From Flavobacteriales bacterium (GTDB taxonomy: Bacteria > Bacteroidota > Bacteroidia > Flavobacteriales > BACL11): a stretch of 7,257 bases of DNA. This document shows positions 1 through 5,959 of this stretch, piece by piece (position 1 is the first letter of the stretch; each line of letters begins with the position of its first letter). The position numbers and the translations under genes are program-made. The notes beneath the pieces were generated by a model that searched no databases, had not been told where the DNA came from, and was given only the letters and a program-made list of their open reading frames with translations. The DNA lies in NCBI GenBank assembly GCA_002683775.1, contig NYTT01000035.1:1-7257 (forward strand), given 5' to 3'.

Positions 1-46
1 AATTTAAAAGTAATATTAAGCTTAAAAGAAGTAGTATTTTTTTCAT
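1..46 (-). CDS. N-terminal fragment of a secreted or membrane protein (cut by window edge)
   Basis: Reading the minus strand from ATG at 46-44 gives 15 open codons, MKKILLLLSLILLLN, before the window ends. Two lysines followed by an unbroken hydrophobic stretch is the pattern of a signal peptide or first membrane helix. No cleavage site or lipobox cysteine is reached, so the mature protein and its function cannot be named. The call rests on the peptide plus a well-formed Bacteroidota -7 box (TATATTTG, 64-71) ending 17 bases before the ATG, a spacing close to that of ftcD in this window. It lies downstream of the PhnA/YjdM-family gene on the same strand but appears to have its own promoter. 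The alternative is that this is chance AT-rich sequence: poly-A/T-rich DNA easily encodes Lys and Leu. Confidence 0.6.
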   Translation of the reverse strand, partial: MKKILLLLSLILLLN

Positions 47-63
47 GACAATAGATTTAAAAG

Positions 64-71
64 CAAATATA
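64..71 (-). promoter_or_regulatory. Putative -7 promoter box (TATATTTG) of the left-edge gene
   Basis: The minus strand reads TATATTTG, a full match to the Bacteroidota -7 consensus TAnnTTTG. The following bases GCTT extend an 11-base identity (TATATTTGCTT) with the ftcD promoter at 2175-2185. No clear TTG-type -33 element is seen at the usual spacing upstream. Transcription would start around position 58-60 and give a leader of roughly a dozen bases before the ATG at 46. Confidence 0.55.
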
Positions 72-112
72 AGTTAATTCTAATATCATGTTTAATTAAT
101 CTAAAATATTTA

Positions 113-457
113 CTAACTTCTTCTAACAAATTCTGATTTAAGTTGCATAGAGCCAAACCCATCAATTTTGCAATTTATATTATGATCTGCATCAACAAGT
201 CTTATGTTCTTTACTTTAGTTCCTGATTTTATTGGTTTTGGAGCTCCTTTAACTGGAAGATTCTTAATTACTATAACACTATCTCCATTTTGCAGAGGAT
301 TACCATTGCAATCATTAACTGTAAATGAATCATTTTCAGTTTTTTTTAGATTCCATTCATGAGAACATTCAGGGCAAGTGTATGAATTATTTCCTGTGAA
401 GTATCCATAAGGTGATTCACAAATTGGGCAAGCTTTCATTTCTTCTGACATGCTCAT
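113..457 (-). CDS. yjdM: PhnA/YjdM-family zinc-ribbon protein
   Basis: This 114-residue cytoplasmic protein has the two-part layout of the PhnA/YjdM family. An N-terminal zinc ribbon has cysteine pairs C10-P-I-C13 and C28-P-E-C31 followed by SHEW. A C-terminal small beta domain (about 45-114) carries the family signatures NGDSV, GTKVKNIRL and the C-terminal CKIDGFG...LKSEFV. Length is normal (E. coli YjdM is about 111 residues). The old link to alkylphosphonate use came from gene position in E. coli. The enzyme phosphonoacetate hydrolase, also called PhnA, is a different protein, so the real role is unknown; zinc binding is inferred from the cysteines. The start at 457 is the longest form; Met3 (451) and Met7 (439) are possible alternatives and no Shine-Dalgarno sequence decides between them. 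It begins 7 bases after the ftcD stop on the same strand, so it is probably cotranscribed with ftcD. The stop is TAG. Confidence 0.93.
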   Translation of the reverse strand: MSMSEEMKACPICESPYGYFTGNNSYTCPECSHEWNLKKTENDSFTVNDCNGNPLQNGDSVIVIKNLPVKGAPKPIKSGTKVKNIRLVDADHNINCKIDGFGSMQLKSEFVRRS

Positions 458-464
458 GTTATAC

Positions 465-2156
465 TTAGTTTATTTTAGAATAAGTTATTTTCATAATCTC
501 ATTTTCTAATTTGCAAGCTTCATCGACAAGTTTCTGTCCTTTCTCTGTAATATCTTTAACAAATTTCTTGTCTTCATAATCAGCACAATTAATCTTAACA
601 TTTAAAAATGCTCCAATAACTGAAGTCCTTGCACAAAGCGCTCCGACACCAGCATCAGTAACTGAATTTGGGTTTCCAATTTCTGCCATAGCTTTCATGA
701 CTTCCATTGAATTAAAAGCTGTCGTCATTACTTTAAATGGAGTTAGGATCGCATTTTTTGTAGCTTTTTGAATTTCTTCGTTTCTTTTTGATATCGCATC
801 ATCTGAATCTTTAGGCAGTCTAAAAGCATCCATAATTTTATTAAATGCATCAGTGTCTTCATCAACTAATTCAAGAAGTGTTTTTTGATATTGCATCCCT
901 TTTTCTGCCCAAATAGAAAATTCTTCCCATCTATCATCCCAACCTCTTTTATGAGAAGATAAATTTGCAACCATTGTTCCTAAGGCTACTCCTATTGATC
1001 CACAATATGCTGCTATAGAGCCACCTCCTGGAGCGGGGCTTTCAGAAGCAGTTTCATTTGCGAAATCTGAAAGAGAAAGGTCAATTAATTTATTATCCAA
1101 ATCATCTAACATATATTCAATAACTCGTTCTTTAATGTTAAATGGGGCTAATTCATCAAGTCCTAAAGTTTTCACTGCAATTTTGATTATTTCATTTTCA
1201 GAAATACCTAATGATCTTTTTTGTTTTTTTAAAAAGTGTTTTCCAGCATCAACTAGTACCTTTTTTGGAACTAAACCAACTAGTTCAGATCCAGTTACAC
1301 GCATTCCTCTAAGATTCGCACGCTCACAAGTTTTATCAAAAACATCATGTAAAGACGCTGTATTAATATTTGTTAAATTATAAGAAATTTGTGCAATTCC
1401 ATATTCTTCAATATACCATCCAATTCCTTTTACAGATTTAAAAAGCCCTGGTTCTTTAATTGGGTTTCCATCTTTATCTTCAATAATTTTTCCATTTAAA
1501 CTGCCTCCTTCTCTTTTAATTCTACCTGCTTCACGGATATCAAAAGCGACAGCATTTGCTCTTCTAGTAGAAGTTGTATTAAGATTAATATTATAAGCCA
1601 CTAGAAAATCACGTGCGGAAATTGCTGTAGCTCCAGATTTTTCTACTGATTTATTAAATTTATTTGGGCCATAATCTGGCCTCCAATTTTTATTTTCAAG
1701 TTTTTTTGATAATCCTTCATATTCGCCTTGCCTACAATTAGCTAGATTTCTTCTTTTTTCTTCTTTAGCCGCTTCTTCATAATGATATACTGGAATATTA
1801 AGTTCTTCACCAACTCGTTTTCCTAATTTATGTGCCCATTTAACACATTCCGTCATTGATATATTTGAAATTGGAACTAATGGACACACATCAGTAGCAC
1901 CCATTCTTGGGTGTTCTCCTGAATGATTTCTCATATCAATTAGTTCTTGAGATTTTTTGATAAGAAGGAATGCTGCGTCAATCACCTTCTGTGGCTCTCC
2001 AACAAAAGTAATAACTGTTCTATTTGTTGCTTTTCCTGGGTCTATATTTAATAACTTTATGCCATCAATTTTCTCAACTTCAGATGCAATAATTTTAATT
2101 TTATTTGTATCGAGTCCTTCTGAAATATTTGGAACACATTCAATTATTTGTTTCAT
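465..2156 (-). CDS. ftcD: Bifunctional glutamate formimidoyltransferase / formimidotetrahydrofolate cyclodeaminase
   Basis: This cytosolic enzyme of histidine breakdown moves the formimino group of N-formimino-L-glutamate to tetrahydrofolate. It then releases ammonia to give 5,10-methenyl-THF, feeding the one-carbon pool. The formiminotransferase domain covers about residues 1-335 and starts with MKQIIECVPNISEG. The family motif GEHPRMGATDVCP places His82 at the number of the catalytic His82 of mammalian FTCD. The cyclodeaminase domain (about 358-560) has the PAPGGGS turn at 374-380. Both domains are intact, and 563 residues compares with about 540 for mammalian enzymes. The start chosen is ATG at 2156. 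An in-frame ATG at 2180 would add 8 residues (MLIIKVIK), but it lies inside the -7 promoter box (2178-2185), and the shorter form gives the His82 numbering. The gene is divergent from queE and followed by the yjdM-like gene 7 bases downstream. No hutH, hutU or hutI is in the window. Confidence 0.96.
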   Translation of the reverse strand: MKQIIECVPNISEGLDTNKIKIIASEVEKIDGIKLLNIDPGKATNRTVITFVGEPQKVIDAAFLLIKKSQELIDMRNHSGEHPRMGATDVCPLVPISNISMTECVKWAHKLGKRVGEELNIPVYHYEEAAKEEKRRNLANCRQGEYEGLSKKLENKNWRPDYGPNKFNKSVEKSGATAISARDFLVAYNINLNTTSTRRANAVAFDIREAGRIKREGGSLNGKIIEDKDGNPIKEPGLFKSVKGIGWYIEEYGIAQISYNLTNINTASLHDVFDKTCERANLRGMRVTGSELVGLVPKKVLVDAGKHFLKKQKRSLGISENEIIKIAVKTLGLDELAPFNIKERVIEYMLDDLDNKLIDLSLSDFANETASESPAPGGGSIAAYCGSIGVALGTMVANLSSHKRGWDDRWEEFSIWAEKGMQYQKTLLELVDEDTDAFNKIMDAFRLPKDSDDAISKRNEEIQKATKNAILTPFKVMTTAFNSMEVMKAMAEIGNPNSVTDAGVGALCARTSVIGAFLNVKINCADYEDKKFVKDITEKGQKLVDEACKLENEIMKITYSKIN

Positions 2157-2177
2157 TTTAATTACTTTTATAATAAG

Positions 2178-2185
2178 CAAATATA
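2178..2185 (-). promoter_or_regulatory. Putative -7 promoter box (TATATTTG) for ftcD-yjdM
   Basis: The minus strand reads TATATTTG, matching TAnnTTTG, and ends 21 bases before the ftcD ATG at 2156. The -33 region is weak: only a GTTT run around 2203-2206 lies at a plausible spacing. The box overlaps the alternative upstream ATG of ftcD (2180-2178), which argues against that start being in the transcript. The box and the three bases after it are identical to the box at 64-71. Confidence 0.6.
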
Positions 2186-2207
2186 GTATTCTTCTTGATA
2201 AAAAACT

Positions 2208-2215
2208 TATTTTTG
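2208..2215 (+). promoter_or_regulatory. Putative -7 promoter box (TATTTTTG) for queE and the OmpA-family gene
   Basis: TATTTTTG matches the Bacteroidota TAnnTTTG consensus on the plus strand and is followed by CAAT and then the queE ATG at 2220. Only four bases separate box and start codon, so the transcript would be leaderless or nearly so. A TTG at 2195-2197 is too close (10-base gap) to be a normal -33 element, so the upstream half of the promoter is not convincing. Confidence 0.5.
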
Positions 2216-2219
2216 CAAT

Positions 2220-2852
2220 ATGGATAAATCAACAAAATTAGCTCTTGAAAATGGTGATATGCTACCATTAATGGAAGCTTTCTACTCTATTCAGGGTGAA
2301 GGTTTTTTTGCTGGAACTGCAGCTTATTTTTTACGAATTGGTGGTTGTGATGTTGGTTGCCATTGGTGTGATGTTAAAGAAAGTTGGGATTCTACACTTC
2401 ACCCCCCAACTTTAGTAACAGATATTTTTGAAGATATAAAAAAATATAATGTAGATACAGTTGTCATTACAGGAGGTGAGCCATTAATGTGGAATCTTGA
2501 TAATTTAACTAATTTATTAAAAGTAAATAATTACAAAACTCATTTGGAAACTTCTGGAACACACCCTTTAAGCGGTAGTTTTGATTGGATCTGTTTTTCT
2601 CCAAAGAAAATGCAATCTCCCATTAATGACATTAAATTGTTTGCAAGCGAGTTAAAAGTTATTGTTAGCAACAAACACGATTTGATATGGGCTAAGGAAC
2701 AGTGTATTGGTGTTAATAATAAATGTAAATTATATTTACAACCTGAATGGAGTAAAAAAGATATTGTTTTGCCAATGATTATTGAATTTGTTCAAGAAAA
2801 TAAGCAATGGTGTATATCTTTACAGAGTCATAAATATATGAATATTCCATAA
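2220..2852 (+). CDS. queE: 7-carboxy-7-deazaguanine synthase, radical SAM
   Basis: QueE converts 6-carboxy-5,6,7,8-tetrahydropterin to 7-carboxy-7-deazaguanine, the ring-contraction step on the way to preQ0 and queuosine (or deazapurine DNA marks). The 210-residue protein shows the family opening LMEAFYSIQGEG (17-28). The 4Fe-4S cluster motif C43-x3-C47-x2-C50 lies in GGCDVGCHWCD, the short radical-SAM spacing without a cluster-loop insert. SAM-binding TGGEP is at 84-88 and the substrate-region LETSGTHP at 109-116, and the protein ends in QSHKYMNIP, close to the family's usual HKY-x-x-IP end. The start at 2220 is chosen because an in-frame stop (2199-2201) closes the frame just upstream. Met14 (2259) is the next choice, but the residues before it resemble relatives as I remember them. 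No queC, queD or queF is present. The stop codon overlaps the next gene's ATG by one base, implying translational coupling. Confidence 0.95.
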   Translation: MDKSTKLALENGDMLPLMEAFYSIQGEGFFAGTAAYFLRIGGCDVGCHWCDVKESWDSTLHPPTLVTDIFEDIKKYNVDTVVITGGEPLMWNLDNLTNLLKVNNYKTHLETSGTHPLSGSFDWICFSPKKMQSPINDIKLFASELKVIVSNKHDLIWAKEQCIGVNNKCKLYLQPEWSKKDIVLPMIIEFVQENKQWCISLQSHKYMNIP

Positions 2853-4471
2853 TGAGAAATTATATTCTTATTTTTTTGTTTCTACCTTTTATATCATACT
2901 CTCAATTTAAAGATTATAAAAATTTTGATAAAGCAATAAAATATAATAAAGATGGTAATTTCAATAAATCTATAAAATTTGCTAGTAAAGCACTAGAAAA
3001 TAGCCCACAATGGGAGAGTCCAAAGCTATTAATTGCTTCGATCTATGCAAACAGTAAACAAATTAATAAAGCTGTATCATTTCTGTTATCTGCATACTAC
3101 AGTGATGATAATATTAACTTAGATGGAATAAAGAAGATTACAAAATTGTATTATGAAAACGGCTTCTACGAAGAATCTCTTAAATATGCTAAATTGCTTC
3201 TTTTTAAAGATTCTGTTAGATTTCATGATTCCAGAGAAATCAGAATGATAATTAAAAGTTCTACATTTTCGATTGATGCTATAAATAATCCTGTAGATTT
3301 TTCTCCAAAAAATTTAGGTTCAAATATAAATTCAGCTAAAGAAGAATATTTGCCTGCTATCTCGTACAACGGAAAAAATCTAGTGTATTCAAGGAGGCTT
3401 GATAAAAATAATGTATTTCAAGAAGATTTTTATGTTTCGAAACTTGACGAAAACAGTAACTGGACATTGTCAAAGCCATATTTTGGTACTTTAAATACAA
3501 ACAGTAATGAAGGTGCATTTTCTTTTTCATCTGATACTGGCTATTCAGTATTTACAGCATGTGACAGATTTGATAGTATGGGGAGTTGTGATCTTTATAT
3601 ACTCAATAATAATTCAACATTTAATGCTGGTAAAATCATTAATTCAAAATCGTGGGAGTCACAAGGATGTTTTTCTCCAGACGGAAAATATCTTTATTTT
3701 GTGAGTAATCGAAGTGGAGGATACGGTGGTAAAGATATTTGGCGTTCTCAAATTACTGATAATAGCTTTTTAGAGCCCGAAAACTTAGGTCCTAAAATAA
3801 ATACAGAAGATGATGAAATGTCACCATTTCTTCATCCAGATAATTTAACATTTTACTTCGCTTCTAGTGGTCACGTTGGAATGGGTGGATATGATATTTT
3901 TATAAGTAAAAGAAAAGATGTATTAGAAGAATGGAGGTTGCCAACCAATTTAGGTTATCCAATTAATACATTTAATACAGAGAACTCATTAATTGTTGCT
4001 AACGATGGAAAAACAGCCTATTATACTTCAAATCAAAGTGGTTTTGGTTTAGAAGATATTTTTGTTTTTAATCTACCTGAGAATGTAAGAGCAAATAAAT
4101 TATCAAATATTGAGCTTGATATAATTTCAAATTCAAAAGGTAAAGAAGTTGTACTTAATAATGTTGTATTCGCATCTAACTCTAGTAAAATTGATTCTAG
4201 TTCTTTTGAACAATTAAATGAATTGATTTTATATTTATTGAAAAACCCAGATATAAGCTTAGAGATTCAAGGTCATACTGATAATATTGGTAATAATAAT
4301 GATAATTTAATTTTATCTACTCTAAGAGCTGAAGTTGTATATAATTATTTAAGAGATAAAGTTTCCAATAGACTTAATTTTAAAGGGTATGGGGAGCTTG
4401 TTCCATTATTCTCAAACACTACAGAAGAAAATAGACTATTTAATAGAAGGACATCATTTGTTATCAATTAA
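2852..4471 (+). CDS. OmpA-family outer-membrane protein with TPR and PD40 repeats (PorE-like layout)
   Basis: This predicted exported 539-residue protein probably anchors the outer membrane to peptidoglycan. A signal peptide covers about residues 1-17 (hydrophobic core, ISYS before Gln18). There is no lipobox cysteine, so it is not an obvious lipoprotein. Residues about 24-122 look like three TPR-type helical repeats. Residues about 160-405 hold five PD40/WD40-like blades, starting near 164, 219, 268, 321 and 376, with signatures such as FSPDGKYLYFVSNRSGG and GGKDIW. The OmpA C-terminal domain is at 433-539. In it, D477 (in HTDN) and R492 (in TLRAEVV) are 15 residues apart, the spacing of the diaminopimelate-binding Asp271/Arg286 pair of Acinetobacter OmpA, and NRR is at 531-533. 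This order matches the type IX secretion protein PorE, except that PorE's carboxypeptidase-regulatory domain is missing. Its ATG overlaps the queE stop (TAATG), and its 3' end overlaps the convergent OstA-like gene by 18 bases. A T9SS role is only a possibility. Confidence 0.9.
   Translation: MRNYILIFLFLPFISYSQFKDYKNFDKAIKYNKDGNFNKSIKFASKALENSPQWESPKLLIASIYANSKQINKAVSFLLSAYYSDDNINLDGIKKITKLYYENGFYEESLKYAKLLLFKDSVRFHDSREIRMIIKSSTFSIDAINNPVDFSPKNLGSNINSAKEEYLPAISYNGKNLVYSRRLDKNNVFQEDFYVSKLDENSNWTLSKPYFGTLNTNSNEGAFSFSSDTGYSVFTACDRFDSMGSCDLYILNNNSTFNAGKIINSKSWESQGCFSPDGKYLYFVSNRSGGYGGKDIWRSQITDNSFLEPENLGPKINTEDDEMSPFLHPDNLTFYFASSGHVGMGGYDIFISKRKDVLEEWRLPTNLGYPINTFNTENSLIVANDGKTAYYTSNQSGFGLEDIFVFNLPENVRANKLSNIELDIISNSKGKEVVLNNVVFASNSSKIDSSSFEQLNELILYLLKNPDISLEIQGHTDNIGNNNDNLILSTLRAEVVYNYLRDKVSNRLNFKGYGELVPLFSNTTEENRLFNRRTSFVIN
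4454..4471. other. 18-base tail-to-tail overlap of convergent genes
   Basis: The last five sense codons plus stop (TAA) of the OmpA-family gene are antisense to the last five sense codons plus stop (TGA) of the OstA-like gene. The two frames are in exact codon register: the plus strand reads SFVIN-stop while the minus strand reads LIDNK-stop. There is no room for an intergenic terminator, and no GC-rich hairpin with a T-tract is visible nearby, so the two mRNAs must have complementary 3' ends. Confidence 0.9.
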
Positions 4472-5956
4472 ATATTTCAACTTTATTCTTTGTTGATCTA
4501 ACTCTTTCCAAATAAATCCATCTAAATATTTATCTTTCTCTTTAATCTCATCATATGGAGTTATAGTAGAATTCGGTTTTATATTATAGTTAATTGATTC
4601 AATTTTATTTTCCTTAAAATATAATGAAATTTCTGAGCATTTTGTAGCATTAAATCCAATTTTATCATTTGTTTTTTCATCAGAAATGACAAATAGACTT
4701 TGACTATTACCTTCTATTCTAATTGTAGATATTGTATTCTCATTAAAATATATTTTCATTATACTTCCTGCCAATTGATTGTAATTAAAAGAATCAACCT
4801 TAGAAATTATCATTGGATTTGGTGAGCAAATCATTGATTTTAGATTTTCATCTTCATCAAGGAAAACCTTCATGCTATCAGAATTTATTTGGAATTCATC
4901 TACCCATAAGGTTGGATTGTCAAATAATTCAATTTTTGAATATTCTAAATCATAGCTAAATGAATCACATTTTGCTTGCATATTGTGCTGATAGATTTCT
5001 ACGTTATTGAAGGCAATTAATTTCTCATCATTCTCTAAATTATGATATAAAAAATTATTTGCACTAATAAAAGTTGTGTCTTCTTCTTGTATAATTTTTG
5101 CTAGTGGTTCTTTGGTGAATATGTAAAAGTCTTTTCTTATGAAAAATTCTGCCTGATCTCCAAATATTTCAATATTGTTGATACTATCTATTAGATGAAC
5201 ATTTTGTGATGCTTTGCCGTATTGCTTATTTTGGTCATAAAAAATACTATCTCCCTTTAGAATTTGACTGTCAGATTGTATGTAAGCGTTATTGAAAAAT
5301 TTTGATTGTAGCGTATTAGTGTTATACCATCCGTTTTCACAAAAAATTTTATTTTCTTCAGAAACTATAATTGATGGCCCAAAGAAGAATGACGTTTCAC
5401 TCTTTGTGTTGTATATCATATTATCTGTAAAAACTTGATATTCTTTGTCAATTATTTTGACCGAGTCAGTAAAAATAAAATTATAGGTGCTAGCATGATA
5501 TTCTCCTCTTACAGAGTATATAGATTTTGAATCATCAATAATCTTTCCATTTGAGGGGTAAACTCCAATATTTTCATTTAGGTTATAAATAATTTTCTCA
5601 GTTTCTAAAGTCATATATTTGTCAATGAGCTTTACTTTTCCAGTGATTACGGCAATGTTATTATCACTCAGATATCGCAACTTATTTCCAGTAAGTCTTA
5701 AACTATCTCCTTGTTGTATAATAACATCTCCAAAAGCTTCTATTTTGTTTAATTCAGAGTAGTGGTATGCGGAATCACAAGACATTGTGGTTGAATTGTG
5801 TTTAAACACTACATTATTTAATAATCTTAAATATTCAGGATGGTTTATAGTATTTGCAATTGTACTATCAGCATTAATTATTTCTATTCTTTTACTTGTC
5901 TGAGCATTTACACATACACAGAGTGCTAAAAGTAAAATATTTAATAAAAATTTCAA
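4454..5956 (-). CDS. OstA/LptA-like periplasmic protein with repeated beta-strand units
   Basis: This predicted exported 500-residue protein resembles the OstA-like (LptA-related) proteins of Bacteroidota, which are thought to help carry lipopolysaccharide across the periplasm. The signal peptide is MKFLLNILLLALCVCVNA, with cleavage expected before Gln19. Cys13 and Cys15 lack a lipobox context. Residues 39-140 show the LptA/OstA pattern of short strands, for example STTMSCDSAYHY, GDSLRLTGNKLRY and KYMTLETEKIIY, each with a phrase like FGDVII or ITGKVKLI after it. Similar units recur to near residue 470. The start codon is TTG (5956-5954). The frame has only one codon (ATA) between it and the purA stop TAA, and the next in-frame Met is residue 58, past the signal peptide, so TTG is the only sensible start. 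Its position three bases after purA suggests an operon and translation by reinitiation. Family assignment is from pattern recognition; the exact Lpt role is inferred. Confidence 0.85.
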   Translation of the reverse strand: MKFLLNILLLALCVCVNAQTSKRIEIINADSTIANTINHPEYLRLLNNVVFKHNSTTMSCDSAYHYSELNKIEAFGDVIIQQGDSLRLTGNKLRYLSDNNIAVITGKVKLIDKYMTLETEKIIYNLNENIGVYPSNGKIIDDSKSIYSVRGEYHASTYNFIFTDSVKIIDKEYQVFTDNMIYNTKSETSFFFGPSIIVSEENKIFCENGWYNTNTLQSKFFNNAYIQSDSQILKGDSIFYDQNKQYGKASQNVHLIDSINNIEIFGDQAEFFIRKDFYIFTKEPLAKIIQEEDTTFISANNFLYHNLENDEKLIAFNNVEIYQHNMQAKCDSFSYDLEYSKIELFDNPTLWVDEFQINSDSMKVFLDEDENLKSMICSPNPMIISKVDSFNYNQLAGSIMKIYFNENTISTIRIEGNSQSLFVISDEKTNDKIGFNATKCSEISLYFKENKIESINYNIKPNSTITPYDEIKEKDKYLDGFIWKELDQQRIKLKYLIDNK

Positions 5957-5959
5957 TAT

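Noticed and set aside
72..112. Possible terminator after the YjdM-family gene
   Set aside because: The region is AT-rich with a small TTAATTAA palindrome but no GC-containing stem followed by a T-tract, so no intrinsic terminator can be supported.
1135..1383. Open frame of 82 codons on the plus strand inside ftcD
   Set aside because: It is antisense to conserved formiminotransferase-linker sequence, has no promoter or recognisable domain, and ftcD is clearly the coding strand.
2157..2180. Eight-residue N-terminal extension of FtcD starting at 2180
   Set aside because: Its ATG lies inside the TATATTTG promoter box, and the shorter form places the catalytic histidine at residue 82, as in mammalian FTCD.
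1957..2241. Open frame of 94 codons on the plus strand crossing the ftcD start and the queE start
   Set aside because: It overlaps the conserved N-terminus of ftcD antisense, the divergent promoter and the queE start in another frame. Its composition is that of a shadow frame.
3507..3704. Open frame of 65 codons on the plus strand within the OmpA-family gene
   Set aside because: It is an alternative frame inside the PD40 repeats, which are clearly coding in the main frame; it has no separate start signal.
4454..5956. Lipoprotein signal at Cys13 or Cys15 of the OstA-like protein
   Set aside because: The residues before these cysteines are Leu and Val, not the small residue required at -1 of a lipobox, and a normal cleavage site (VNA before Gln19) follows.
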